Source: JAPOXK01 sp965220315
GTDB taxonomy: Bacteria; Chloroflexota; Dehalococcoidia; Bin125
Direction: 5' to 3'
Length of the DNA stretch: 64,000 bases
NCBI GenBank assembly: GCA_965220315.1
Contig: CBDCPP010000001.1
Location: 1,426,001 to 1,490,000 of the forward strand
Below, piece by piece: positions 8,408 to 17,282 of this stretch (positions are counted from its first letter, which is position 1; the number at the start of each line of letters is the position of its first letter). The position numbers and the translations under genes are program-made. Below the pieces are notes generated by a model, which was not told the DNA's origin, did no database searches, and saw only the letters and a list, made by a program, of their open reading frames with translations.

Positions 8408-9628
8408 TTAGCCATTATCGTACCCGGGTGTCAAGGGCCGGTCGACGCGCTGACCCGCGCTCCCCTCCGGACCAAAGTCTTCAATCGTGCGGGCCAGCTC
8501 CACATCCGAGGGAAGCGGCGGATAGCTGGGCTTGCTCTCCGGCGTCTCAACCACATGCAGCGTCTGCGTTGGGAAAGCAAATTCGACCTGCAGAGACTCC
8601 GCCAAGCGCAGGATATCCAGATTGAGGATATGGCGAACGCGCAGCTCTTCGTTCCAATCGCGCGCACGGATAAAGCAGTAGAGCAATACGTCCAAGGTGG
8701 AAGCACCGAAGCCGTGCAGTTCGACCATGTAGTAGTCGGTTCGCATGGAGGGGTTGGCGCGGATGATCGCCCGCACCCCCTCCACGAAAGCCTGCACCTT
8801 CTCCGGCGGCGTGTGATAGGCCAGCCCTAGCGTGGTCTTATAGCGTCGCCACTTGCGCGCGCCCATATTGTCGACAACTCCCTCGGTCATCTTCATGTTC
8901 GGGATCGTGACCTTCGAGTTGTAGAAGGTCCGGAGCTTCGTCGAGCGGAAGCCAACCTCCTCCACAGTGCCCTCATCGTCACCGATGACGACCCAGTCCC
9001 CGACTTCGAACGGCTTATCCGTGAAGACGGTGAGACCGCCTAAGAGATTCTTGATCGTGTCCTGGGCAGCGAGGGCGGCGGCCAGGCCGATAATGCCGGC
9101 TCCCGCGACCAATGATGCAATGTTGACGTTCAGGTTGGCCAGCAAAAAGAGACCACCCACGGTCATCGCAAAAATCTTGAGCGTCGTGCGCACGATCGGC
9201 ACGAGTTGATCGTCGAACTTCGTCTCGGTGGACTCGGCTCGCTGCCGCAGCGTGTCCGCGAAGATATCGATCGCGCGGAAAAGCAGCAGTACAATCGCGA
9301 CCGAGCCGGACACGCGCGCAATGAGGTTGACGACGTTCTCGATGTCGGAGTCGAAATCAAGAACGGGAAAGCCGATCAGGAGCGTGCCAGCCAAAGCGAC
9401 TAGGAGCAGTGGCCGGTTGAGACGCTTCCGCTCCCGGCTCCAAAAATCACGGTTACTTGAGCTGACGACATGCCGCACATAGAGCGTAACCAGCAACCGC
9501 AGGATGAACGTCGCGACGAGGAAGATGGCGATAAGCGCCCCGACGCCGATCCACTGCTCAATCTCGACGCCGATGAACTCGTTCTTGAACCAGTCCGGTG
9601 TGAAGACGAGGCGGGTATCCAACGGCAC
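8408..9628 (-). CDS. MscS-family mechanosensitive channel
   Basis: 406 residues with several N-terminal membrane helices (for example VGALIAIFLVATFILRLLV and LLLVALAGTLLIGFPV). The pore-lining helix plus beta domain characteristic of MscS follow (AGIIGLAAALAAQDTIKNLL, then FEVGDWVVIGDDEGTVEEV and PNMKMTEGVVDN). The C-terminal cytoplasmic vestibule domain follows. It opens on membrane tension to release solutes during osmotic downshift. The start is GTG, with GGGAG 8 nt upstream. It is a separate unit from the AOR gene (136 bp gap). Confidence 0.85.
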   Translation of the reverse strand: MPLDTRLVFTPDWFKNEFIGVEIEQWIGVGALIAIFLVATFILRLLVTLYVRHVVSSSNRDFWSRERKRLNRPLLLVALAGTLLIGFPVLDFDSDIENVVNLIARVSGSVAIVLLLFRAIDIFADTLRQRAESTETKFDDQLVPIVRTTLKIFAMTVGGLFLLANLNVNIASLVAGAGIIGLAAALAAQDTIKNLLGGLTVFTDKPFEVGDWVVIGDDEGTVEEVGFRSTKLRTFYNSKVTIPNMKMTEGVVDNMGARKWRRYKTTLGLAYHTPPEKVQAFVEGVRAIIRANPSMRTDYYMVELHGFGASTLDVLLYCFIRARDWNEELRVRHILNLDILRLAESLQVEFAFPTQTLHVVETPESKPSYPPLPSDVELARTIEDFGPEGSAGQRVDRPLTPGYDNG

Positions 9629-9833
9629 AGTAAAACTCCCAGCGGCGAGCGCCGTTCAGCAGACGCTACCAGAGAAATAGTAGCGGCGCGGCGTAGCACG
9701 GTCGGGCCGCCGCTTTCGTAACGAACAGCGTAACGGCGATCATTACGTACGCGTTATGAGATCGCCATCTGAGCGGCCTGCACGGAACCTCTATGTCGCA
9801 GGCGGCCAGCGACCGCGCTCGCGCGAGACGCAA

Positions 9834-10034
9834 TCAGCGATTCGGACTGTGCCTGAACTCCACGCGCTTGTGGGTACCGTCGCAGAACGGCTTGCTATCC
9901 GAATGGCCGCAGCGGCAGAGGGCGGTCTGTTTCCCCTTACCAAGCGGGATCTCCTTGCCGTCCTGATCCTTGAGGATCAGACCGTCGGCGTCGATCAGAT
10001 AGGGGCCGTCGGAGAACACGGTGATCTCTGGCAT
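9834..10034 (-). CDS. CDGSH-type iron-sulfur protein
   Basis: 66 residues. The CDGSH signature is complete: Cys40, Cys42, Cys51 and His55 in CRCGHSDSKPFCDGTHK, which bind a redox-active [2Fe-2S] cluster. I take the ATG at 10034 because GGAGAGGAG precedes it at good spacing. The in-frame start 12 codons upstream has no such site. Small soluble CDGSH proteins are associated with redox and Fe-S homeostasis. The nearby peroxiredoxin and FTR make a redox theme in this part of the window. Confidence 0.9.
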   Translation of the reverse strand: MPEITVFSDGPYLIDADGLILKDQDGKEIPLGKGKQTALCRCGHSDSKPFCDGTHKRVEFRHSPNR

Positions 10035-10137
10035 GGGAACTCCTCTCCAAGAACCGCTGGGACCCTGCACAGACGGTTGTGATCAGCCTACGACCCTCCA
10101 CAAATTGTGGAACGGCAAGGAATAAGCGCTGGCACCG

Positions 10138-10689
10138 TTATGACGCGGGCACTTCCTCGGAGAGGCCGGCGAGGCGCCGGGCAGCGGCAAGCAGCGCAGG
10201 AACGTCCATGATCTCACCTTCGATCGCGACGCGCTCCCCGTCTCTAGCCAGCACGTACCAGCGCACGTTACCCAGCGTCTCGACGCGCCGCACCTCGGTG
10301 ACTTGGCTCCACGCAAGCGATTGCAGCGTGCGTCCTTGGTGCAGTGCGTCCAGACTCGCCTCGCGCACAACGATCACCGTAGGCGTGCGCTGCCATGTCA
10401 GCCAAACCAATGGCAGCATCAGGCCCGTGACGGCGAAGAGGAAAATGCTCAGCCCGAGCAGCTCAAAGCTGCCGCTAACCCCCCACGCGATCAGTACGCC
10501 GATCGCACCCAGCAGGGGCAGAACGAAGGTGGCGTTGTTATACCAGCCCCCCTCGTACGGGTGCGTGGCCTGGACATCCCGCAGCGCGCCCGCAGCGCGC
10601 GCATCACGCGCGCGCAGGCGAGGGTGCGCGTCGACCGCGGACGCGTCTATAGCTGGCTGAGGATGTTGGGGGCTGCGCTGACGCTGCAC
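10138..10689 (-). CDS. Small membrane protein with a PH-like C-terminal domain
   Basis: 183 residues: a Pro/Ala/Arg-rich N-terminus, then two membrane helices (FVLPLLGAIGVLIAWGV and IFLFAVTGLMLPLVWLTW). A C-terminal domain of short strands and one helix follows (VIVVREASLDAL, SWSQVTEVRRVE-like pattern, VPALLAAARRL), resembling bacterial PH-domain (YdbT-type) proteins. The start ATG lies 43 nt inside the peroxiredoxin gene, so coupling is likely, but the first 45 residues could be non-translated because no better start exists. The function is unknown. Confidence 0.6.
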   Translation of the reverse strand: MQRQRSPQHPQPAIDASAVDAHPRLRARDARAAGALRDVQATHPYEGGWYNNATFVLPLLGAIGVLIAWGVSGSFELLGLSIFLFAVTGLMLPLVWLTWQRTPTVIVVREASLDALHQGRTLQSLAWSQVTEVRRVETLGNVRWYVLARDGERVAIEGEIMDVPALLAAARRLAGLSEEVPAS

Positions 10690-11132
10690 TCGCCCGCCTT
10701 CGCCTCCACTTCAACAGCACGCACCATCCCGTCGTCCGCGATCAGCGCGAACCGCGTCGTCCGCTGCCCCAAGCCGAAACCCGTGCCGTCAAGGGCCAGG
10801 CCGAGTGCGTTGGTGATGTCCCCATTGCCATCCGACAGCATGAGGATGGACGAGGCGCCGCTGGCCTTATTCCACTCTTGGAGGACGAAGATGTCGTTCA
10901 TGGACATGCAGATCACTTGGTCCACGCCCTTGGCGCCCAGGTTCGAGAGCTCTTGGACGTAGCTCGGGAGGTGCTGCTGATCGCAGGTAGGCGTGAAGGC
11001 GCCGGGGACGCCGAACATGACGACTTTCTTGCCAGCGGTGAGTTCCCCAAGCGTCTTCGGTGTCGGTTTATCGTTCTCCATCACGAAGCCGGTGACATCG
11101 GCGGGGAGCTTGGCTCCGGCAGCGATCGGCAT
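10647..11132 (-). CDS. Peroxiredoxin, Prx5/AhpE-like (redoxin family)
   Basis: 161 residues. The peroxidatic cysteine is Cys50 in GVPGAFTPTC, the typical Prx5 motif, and the C-terminus (VSAAPNILSQL) fits the same class. No resolving cysteine pattern is obvious: Cys150 in GECSVSAAP is a candidate. The start at 11132 is supported by GAAGGAGA just upstream. A longer frame back to 11288 would run close to the divergent tRNA-Glu region and lacks a site. It reduces hydroperoxides with thiol donors such as thioredoxin, which could in turn be reduced by the FTR system. Confidence 0.88.
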   Translation of the reverse strand: MPIAAGAKLPADVTGFVMENDKPTPKTLGELTAGKKVVMFGVPGAFTPTCDQQHLPSYVQELSNLGAKGVDQVICMSMNDIFVLQEWNKASGASSILMLSDGNGDITNALGLALDGTGFGLGQRTTRFALIADDGMVRAVEVEAKAGECSVSAAPNILSQL

Positions 11133-11299
11133 AGGTTGCTCTCCTTCTTGGCATCTCTGCAACGCGTTGGCCATGTGCGGCCTGGAAAATGATAGCCGCT
11201 TCGAGCAAGCATGCTCAGACCGGGCCGTGTTGACGGCCACAAAAGGAAACGCGAGCGCACGTGCTAGCCTAAAAGTAAGCGGGTGCACCCAGCGCGCAA

Positions 11300-11375
11300 G
11301 CCCCCATCGTCTAGAGGCCTAGGACGCCAGCCTTTCAAGCTGGTAACGGGGATTCGAATTCCCCTGGGGGCACCA
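11300..11375 (+). tRNA. tRNA-Glu (anticodon TTC)
   Basis: The full cloverleaf is visible: acceptor GCCCCCA pairs with TGGGGGC, anticodon stem CCAGC/GCTGG with loop CTTTCAA gives TTC, and the T arm CGGGG-TTCGAAT-CCCCT is followed by an encoded ACCA end. Loop and stem lengths are canonical. Confidence 0.95.
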
Positions 11376-11533
11376 CAGCGCCCGCCTGGCTACAAACCCA
11401 GGTCACGCAAATGTTGTGCGGTTACCTCGACGGCGGCGGCGTTGTGGCGCTTGGTGTATCTCGATCCGGGAGGCAGTCGTAAGTTGGATGCGGCCCCCGG
11501 GAGGCCAATCGCCTCTCACGGCCAGGGGCGGAC

Positions 11534-12946
11534 ATGAACCAGTCCGATCCGAGACGTCCGGGCAACGTGGTGCTCCGGCGCTCGCGGGTGCGACCGGAGA
11601 CCGTACAGGTCTCCCGGCGCCGATTGCACGTCACCTTTCATCCACAGCTGTGGATGGTGCCTCTCGCCTTCGCGCTGATCATCGCACTCGGCACCCTGCT
11701 CCTAGCGCTACCACCGGCATCGGAAGCGCGGACTTGGACCAACGGTTGGGACGCGCTCTTCACGGCCACATCGGCCGTCAGCGTCACCGGGCTGGTCCGC
11801 GTCGACACTGCCGATCATTGGAGCGGCTTCGGTGAGGTCGTGATCCTCACGCTCATCCAAGCGGGCGGCCTGGGAGTGACGATCTACGCGGGGATGCTGC
11901 TCCTGATCGGGGGACGCCACTTCGGGTTGCGCGGCCGCGAGTTCTTCGGGTTCGAACTGCTTTCGGTCGGTGAACGCGACATCCGCCGCCTCTTGCGCCG
12001 GGTGATGATCTACGTGGTCGTGGTCGAAGCCCTGACCTTCCTCTTCTTGCTCCCCTGGTTCCTCGATCACACGGACGGCACCGGGCTGGGTGTATGGCGC
12101 GCCTTCTTTCACGCCATCTCCGCCTTCAACAACGCGGGTTTCGACATCATGGGCGGCCGGGCGAGCTTCACGGGGCAAATAGCGTCGCCGTACCTCTTGG
12201 TGGTGATGGGAATGGCCGCGTTGCTCGGAAGCCTCTCGTTCGTCACCGTCTTCAACCTGCGCAAGCGGCCGCGCTGGTGGTCGCTCGACACGCGCCTTGT
12301 GATCGTAGGAATGGGGTCGCTGTTAGTCCTCGCGCTCCTGCTGTTCGCACTGGGCGAAGTGCAAACGGGGCGCGTGCTGGATCGGGCAGGGTTTGGCGAC
12401 GTCATCGCGAACGGATTTTTCCTCTCCGTGAACCGCACCACGGGTATGACGACCGTCGACATGAGCGCCATTCGCGAGTCCACGACAATCGCCCTCTTGG
12501 CGCTCATGTTCGTCGGCGGCGCTTCCACCTCCACCGCAAGCGGGATCAAGATCGGAACCTTTATGGTGGTGATGATCGCCGCACTCTCCAGCCTCAAAAG
12601 GCGGTCGCGAGCGGAGGTATTCGGACGCGAGATCCCAGAGCCGGTCGTCCTGCGGGCCATAGCAGTCGTGATCATGGGACTCATGACGCTCGTCCTGGGA
12701 GCCTGGATCGTAAGCTGGACCGATCAAGACGCCCCCTTCTTACCGCTCCTCTTCGAGGTAACGTCGGCGCTGGCGAACGTGGGCTGGTCGCAAGGGCTGA
12801 CGGCTAGCCTGTCATCAGCGGGTGCGGTCACGCTCACCGTGTTGATGTTCATCGGCCGGCTCGGGCCCTTGATGATCGCGCTCTCGGTGCCAGAGCGTCC
12901 AGAGGTGCGCTATCGCTACCCCACGGAAAGCGTACGGATTGGCTAA
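11534..12946 (+). CDS. trkH: TrkH/KtrB-type potassium uptake channel subunit
   Basis: 470 residues with the fourfold helix-pore-helix organisation of Trk/Ktr transporters. Selectivity-filter-like turns are visible after each pore helix (TSAVSVTGLV, ISAFNNAGFD, VNRTTGMTT, TSALANVGWS). The ion-moving membrane subunit needs a cytosolic RCK partner, supplied by the next gene 60 bp downstream on the same strand. The start ATG has AGGGGCGG upstream. Coupling is to the membrane potential or Na+, as known for the family. Confidence 0.92.
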   Translation: MNQSDPRRPGNVVLRRSRVRPETVQVSRRRLHVTFHPQLWMVPLAFALIIALGTLLLALPPASEARTWTNGWDALFTATSAVSVTGLVRVDTADHWSGFGEVVILTLIQAGGLGVTIYAGMLLLIGGRHFGLRGREFFGFELLSVGERDIRRLLRRVMIYVVVVEALTFLFLLPWFLDHTDGTGLGVWRAFFHAISAFNNAGFDIMGGRASFTGQIASPYLLVVMGMAALLGSLSFVTVFNLRKRPRWWSLDTRLVIVGMGSLLVLALLLFALGEVQTGRVLDRAGFGDVIANGFFLSVNRTTGMTTVDMSAIRESTTIALLALMFVGGASTSTASGIKIGTFMVVMIAALSSLKRRSRAEVFGREIPEPVVLRAIAVVIMGLMTLVLGAWIVSWTDQDAPFLPLLFEVTSALANVGWSQGLTASLSSAGAVTLTVLMFIGRLGPLMIALSVPERPEVRYRYPTESVRIG

Positions 12947-13005
12947 AACCGGATCGGGCGGCCGCAGTGGAGCGGAAACGCGTCTGAACTGAAGGAGGCA
13001 GGTCG

Positions 13006-13653
13006 ATGGAGATCGCAGTGCTTGGGCTGGGACGGTTCGGCAGGCAGCTCGCGCGTACCCTGGCGATCGAGGGCCACAACGTCCTCGCTCTAGACCGCGA
13101 CGAGCGCATCGTCCAAGACCTCGCGGATAGGGTGACGAAGGCCGTGATGCTCGATATCACCGATGCCGAAGCCTTGGAAGATGTCGGCGTCGGCCATGTC
13201 GAGGTCGGGGTGATCGCCACAACGGAGGTCGAGGCGAGTGTCCTGGCTGCACTCAACCTCCAAGCGCTGCAAGTTCCCACCATTCACGCCAAGGCGGCCA
13301 ACCAACGGCACGCAACGATCCTACGGCGTCTGGGCGCGCAACGCGTCGTCATCCCTGAGGAAGAGGGCGGCGAGCGCTTCTCGCACCTGATTCGGATGCC
13401 CGGCAGCGCCGACTACCTGCCGCTAACGCCGGGTTACGGGATCGGCGTCTACACCCCCCCGGAGAATTGGATCGGACAGACCCTGGAGGGGATCCTCGCC
13501 TCTGCCAAAGGCGGCAGCACGCGCCGCCTTCTCATGATCACCCGCGGTGAGACCGTCCAACTCAACCCAGTGCGCACCCAAGCCATCGAAGCCGGCGATC
13601 GGCTCGTCTTCGCCGGCTCTGACGACGACCTCCGCCGCCTCATCATGGAGTAG
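13006..13653 (+). CDS. trkA: TrkA/KtrA-type RCK regulatory subunit
   Basis: 215 residues with a single RCK_N Rossmann domain (GLGRFG at 7-12, an Asp ending strand 2 in ALDRDE) plus an RCK_C domain, the usual size for KtrA. It binds nucleotides and gates the TrkH-like subunit encoded just upstream. A strong ribosome site (AAGGAGG) precedes the ATG. The gene is convergent with the reverse transcriptase gene, whose stop lies 27 nt away. Confidence 0.92.
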   Translation: MEIAVLGLGRFGRQLARTLAIEGHNVLALDRDERIVQDLADRVTKAVMLDITDAEALEDVGVGHVEVGVIATTEVEASVLAALNLQALQVPTIHAKAANQRHATILRRLGAQRVVIPEEEGGERFSHLIRMPGSADYLPLTPGYGIGVYTPPENWIGQTLEGILASAKGGSTRRLLMITRGETVQLNPVRTQAIEAGDRLVFAGSDDDLRRLIME

Positions 13654-13679
13654 TCAGTAAAAGACTCAACCTGCTTCGG

Positions 13680-14837
13680 TTACGCAGCACGTTCCAAACG
13701 CCAATTTACTGTTACGGGACACGAGGTCTCAGGGCCGATCGCAGCCAGCCACTTCTTGAAACGTCCGGATTCGGTACGCACAGAGCCGACCAACGCGCGA
13801 GTCTGGAAATCAGAGAGGATTTCGAACTCTCCGCTCTCAACCTGTTCCTGCCATGCCAAGCTACCGAACTCGGCAGCTCGCGCCCTACAAGTCCCACCCA
13901 CGAGTTCTTCTGTATCTTTGCGCGCGATCCTCAGAAGAGCATGCCCTTCCATTTGACCAAGATGTCGCTCGCGAGTACTCCGCACGAGATGAATGGTTTG
14001 TTCGGGGAAAAGCAGCGAAAGATCCTCAGCAACAAAGATGGCGCGTGCGGCCTGATCGACACTCATGCTTAACCGAAGGTACTCAGCGCCTTCTGTTGGA
14101 GCAAAGCGCCAGCTCTCTGGCCGATCGAGCATCCTAACTACATTTTGGTGCATCAGATCACTAGGGCGAGAAGAGGATTTCGAATTCACCAAAGTCTTCA
14201 TTAGAAAGCGCAGGCGCGTTAGATTAGCTTTCTCAGATTCTAGTTCGTGAGCTAACTGGCTCTCCAAATTGGCTACATCAGATCTGCGTCTCCCTGCCGC
14301 TACTACGGGCAGTGAACCAACATCATTCTTACGGAGTTCTTCCATTTCTTCTGAGTTGTGAAACAAAAGAGTCTTTTCACTGTTAATTTTCAATCCAAAA
14401 GATTCAATCGTTTCACGAAGTAGGCCGAATCCTTCCACCGCTGCTTCGTACGTACTGGCCAAGATCTCGTGATCATCGCTCCATCGCAAGCATCTGCATG
14501 CAAAGTGGTTCCAGTTCAGCCGCCTATCGCTATCGCGAAAAAGAATATTTGCGAGCACACCACTGAGCTCGGGACCGATGGGGAGACCTTCGCCTATCTC
14601 ACTTTCAAAGCGCTCTAGCATGCCTCGAACATCAAGAGCGATCACAGCGTTGATCCCTTCTTTGCGTAACCGCTCCTCTATCACACTCGGTCTAATTGAT
14701 GCGTAGCAACTTTGAATGTCTGTCTTGATGGCGCCATTGTAAATTCCTGAATCAAGAGCTTCTTTGCGGCTAGCACGCCATCGCTGATGCGATTTATTGA
14801 ATTTCTCAATGAAAAATGTCTTATCGAACGGCATCAC
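13680..14837 (-). CDS. Divergent reverse transcriptase (Abi/DRT-like, candidate defence RT)
   Basis: 385 residues. RT motifs are visible in order: KTDIQSCYASI (38-48, first catalytic Asp40), GLPIGPELSGVLANI (84-98, fingers/palm motif 4), CLRWSDDHEIL (116-126) with WSDD replacing the usual YxDD box so the catalytic Asp pair is 121-122, then GLKINSEKTLLF (148-159). The GxPxGPExS form and the long helical C-terminus resemble Abi/UG-type RTs known from antiphage systems more than group II intron or retron RTs. No maturase domain or template/variable repeat is present. Base composition is visibly more A+T-rich than flanking genes, suggesting transfer. The N-terminus looks short: RT motifs 1-2 are missing, and the same frame is open back to TAG at 14877-14879. 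Confidence 0.75.
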   Translation of the reverse strand: MMPFDKTFFIEKFNKSHQRWRASRKEALDSGIYNGAIKTDIQSCYASIRPSVIEERLRKEGINAVIALDVRGMLERFESEIGEGLPIGPELSGVLANILFRDSDRRLNWNHFACRCLRWSDDHEILASTYEAAVEGFGLLRETIESFGLKINSEKTLLFHNSEEMEELRKNDVGSLPVVAAGRRRSDVANLESQLAHELESEKANLTRLRFLMKTLVNSKSSSRPSDLMHQNVVRMLDRPESWRFAPTEGAEYLRLSMSVDQAARAIFVAEDLSLLFPEQTIHLVRSTRERHLGQMEGHALLRIARKDTEELVGGTCRARAAEFGSLAWQEQVESGEFEILSDFQTRALVGSVRTESGRFKKWLAAIGPETSCPVTVNWRLERAA

Positions 14838-14876
14838 ATAGTTCGCGAAGGGACTTATACGCGAAACTTGCCACGG

Positions 14877-15344
14877 CTAGTCGTCTTCGTGCTCGCCTTG
14901 AGTGTGGCGCGGATACGAATCCGGGTGGAAGTGTCTTGCATAGTAGCTCGGTCGAAATCGTTGATCGCAGCCGCCGCTCACTCTGTTCCTCGCGCAATGG
15001 TCATGGTAATAGCCGGACACTTCCGTTTCCGTCACGCTAGAAGATTGCTCGCTTTCGGGAGCAGGTGAATCGGGAACATCAACCGTCACGGGAACACTGA
15101 CCGTAATTGCGCTTCCTTGATACCAGCTCGGATATTGCGGGTGCAGATTGCTCAGATCGACCGGCGTGTTATGCGTGGTCCATGAGCCGCCCGCTGGTCG
15201 CGTGCTGAGATAGATACCGCCGCTGTCTGCGTGCTTCCACACCGTGACATCTACATCGGCGGTTGTATCCACGCTGCCCGCGTAGGCTAAGCCGCCGACG
15301 ACAGCAAGCGCGGCGACCAAGAGGGCGATGATAAGGTTCTTCAC
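14877..15344 (-). CDS. Secreted protein of an unnamed YLSTRP/WTTHNT family, copy 1
   Basis: 155 residues with a signal peptide (MKNLIIALLVAALAVVGG). A domain with VWKHADSGGIYLSTRPAGG, WTTHNTPVDLSNLHP and a Thr/Val-rich strand (ITVSVPVTVDVP) follows. The same order of motifs is present in the protein at 47864-48682, so this is a family with two copies in the window. I do not recognise a named domain. The start is GTG, overlapping the stop of the upstream small gene by 4 nt. Its stop TAG is followed in the same frame by the reverse transcriptase. The last 40 residues (Tyr/His/Arg-rich) differ from copy 2 and may be a truncated or replaced C-terminus. Confidence 0.7.
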   Translation of the reverse strand: MKNLIIALLVAALAVVGGLAYAGSVDTTADVDVTVWKHADSGGIYLSTRPAGGSWTTHNTPVDLSNLHPQYPSWYQGSAITVSVPVTVDVPDSPAPESEQSSSVTETEVSGYYHDHCARNRVSGGCDQRFRPSYYARHFHPDSYPRHTQGEHEDD

Positions 15345-15562
15345 GCTCTACTCTTCCCGCCGCTTTTCCCCTTGCGCTTCCTCGGATCGGGCGACTTCGC
15401 GTCCGCGAAGATGGCCCGCGCAACCTGTTCCGGCGTCGCGTCCAGCTTGATCTCGCGGGTGATCGGGCGTCCGCGTTTGGATGGCCGTTGCTTCTCTACC
15501 ACAACGTTTCTCCTCCGATGCAGCGTAGCATCACCGGCGGGTCGATTTGGTGGCCTGCTCAT
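15341..15562 (-). CDS. Small basic hypothetical protein
   Basis: 73 residues from the ATG at 15562: a Lys/Arg-rich N-terminus (RPSKRGRPITREIKLDATPE) containing an AT-hook-like RGRP, a short helical centre (QVARAIFADAK) and a basic tail. Such small proteins are frequent in mobile elements, but I cannot name this one. It overlaps the secreted protein gene by GTGA, so the two form a translationally coupled pair upstream of the reverse transcriptase. A longer frame to 15688 would extend antisense to the divergent lipoprotein gene and is unlikely. Confidence 0.6.
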   Translation of the reverse strand: MSRPPNRPAGDATLHRRRNVVVEKQRPSKRGRPITREIKLDATPEQVARAIFADAKSPDPRKRKGKSGGKSRA

Positions 15563-15651
15563 GATCGCGTTAGTATCACAGAGTGGCGTAACGCTTGGTG
15601 GGAGGGACGCTCCCAGGCCGCTACGCAGCCAAACAAGAGGGAGGCACGTAT

Positions 15652-16158
15652 ATGCGAAAGCGAATCGCGCTATTGATGGTCGCGGCATGCGCGCTGGTAG
15701 CGCTGGCGTGTGGTTCCGACGCGTCCGATGATGCAGCCGGTGAGGGGATGGAGACGGTCTCGCACGTGACGGTGACCCTGGGCGAGTTCAGCGTGACGCC
15801 TGTGCCGCGAAGCGTTCCCGCTGGGATTGTCCGGTTCGTGGCGGCGAACGGCGGCCCTGCCGATCCGCACGAACTGGTCATCTTCAAGACGGATCTGCCG
15901 ATCAATCAGCTCCAGGACATTGCTCTCAACAACCCAGAGGAACGCGGTTTCCTACCAGAGGGGGGGGTGGCTGGGCTAGCGTTCATCGGTGAGATCGAGG
16001 AGTTCGAGGTCGGCGAGCAGAGCTCCGGCATCTTCGAGTTGGAGGCCGGGAACTACGTCCTCATCTGTAATATCGTGGATCCGGACGAGCCAGACGAGCA
16101 GGGCAATCCCGAGAGTCACTTCCTTGAAGGGATGAGCGTAACCTTTACCGTCAACTAG
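15652..16158 (+). CDS. Cupredoxin-like lipoprotein
   Basis: 168 residues from the ATG at 15652, which follows GAGGGAGG. The signal peptide ends in a lipobox with Cys20 (LVALAC), so a lipid-anchored extracytoplasmic protein is expected. The rest reads as a small blue-copper fold, with a possible type I copper ligand set His73 (DPHELVI), Cys139 (LICNI), His156 (ESHFLEGM) and Met161. The spacing Cys-x16-His-x4-Met is wider than in plastocyanin but acceptable for cupredoxin-like domains. The role is probably periplasmic electron transfer or copper binding. An earlier in-frame start at 15595 would disrupt the signal peptide. Confidence 0.78.
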   Translation: MRKRIALLMVAACALVALACGSDASDDAAGEGMETVSHVTVTLGEFSVTPVPRSVPAGIVRFVAANGGPADPHELVIFKTDLPINQLQDIALNNPEERGFLPEGGVAGLAFIGEIEEFEVGEQSSGIFELEAGNYVLICNIVDPDEPDEQGNPESHFLEGMSVTFTVN

Positions 16159-16222
16159 ACGGGGTCAGAGAGAGGCCGCCACGTCCCGGCGGCCCACGAT
16201 CTGATGATCTACTGTCAATCCG

Positions 16223-17233
16223 TCACCGGGCGACGAGGTCGCGGTAGCGGAGTCGCTTCCCACACATCCCCCGCGCGATCGCGGCCATCTGGTCCGCCGT
16301 GTCCAGCGAACGCTGATTATGCCGTCCGGCGAACTCGTTGACGTAGCGCTGCAAGTGCTTCTCGCTCATCCGGTGGTACGTGCCGTAGTACCCACGCTTG
16401 AGGAGTGACCAGAACGACTCCACGCCGTTGACGTGCGCTTGCTCACGGACGTACTCCCCAACGCTATGTCGCACCGCCGCGTGATTCGGGAGTCCACGGT
16501 AGGACGGGTACTCGTCGGTGTAGACCATCGTCTCCGGCGTCGTGTGGTCCATGACGAAGCCCTTGAGCGTTTCCCCGTCGGTTCCTGGCACCACAGCGGC
16601 GCTCACGGTGTTCGTCGCGCGATCCTTGATTCCGGCGACGGGGGTTTTCCCGACCGGGCCATGTCCCGCGTGCAAGCGCTTGTGCTTCCGCTTGTTCTTC
16701 TCTTTGCCGCCGATGTACGTCTCATCCGCTTCGACCGGACCGACCATCAGCTTCTCCATGCCGGAGTTAAATGACTCGCGGATGCGCTGCATCAAGTGCC
16801 ACGCGGTCGCCTGCCGGATGCCGAGATCGCGGTGGAGCTTCATGCTCGACGTACCCTTGATCCCCGTCGTCATCATGTAGATCGCGATGATCCACGTCTG
16901 CAAGCCGAGCTTGCTCGACTGCATGACCGTGCCTTTACGGACGCTGAAGTACTCGCGGCAGTCGCGGCAACGGTAGGGCATGGGCTTACGATTCGCGCTC
17001 ACGGAGTAGTCGTCGGAGCCGCAGCCGGGACAGAAGCGCTTCCCGTCGGGCCAACGCTGTTCCTCGAACCACGCTTCGGCTGCCGCATCGTCGGGGAACA
17101 GGCGGAACAGCTCCACGACTGTGATTCCTGTCCGATCCGATCGTCCTGGGCCGCTGCGCTTCACCATCCTGTCCCTCCGCTCCACTTCCTTCCTCATGGC
17201 AAGTATTGTGTCATAAAAGAGGACGGACATCAA
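16223..17233 (-). mobile_element. IS1595-family (ISXO2-like) transposase
   Basis: 336 residues. The N-terminal zinc ribbon (CPGCGSDDYSV and YRCRDCREYFSVRKGT) and the ISXO2-like DDE-type catalytic domain are present: VEADETYIGGKEK gives the first Asp, VYTDEYPSY the second, and NGVESFWSLLKRG the last conserved Asn/Glu region. Length is normal and there is no internal stop, so it may be active. I could not define terminal inverted repeats or a target duplication by eye. It separates the cupredoxin gene from two orphan genes. Confidence 0.88.
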
Positions 17234-17282
17234 GCGCGCGATCAGTTAGGATCGCGCGCCGAACCATAGATGAGGAGATGCC

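Noticed and set aside
13680..14837. Diversity-generating retroelement or group II intron RT
   Set aside because: No template/variable repeat pair, no maturase or endonuclease domain, and motif 4 is not of the DGR type.
16159..17282. Full IS1595 element with terminal inverted repeats
   Set aside because: I searched both flanks by eye and found only short, unconvincing similarity, so only the transposase is reported.
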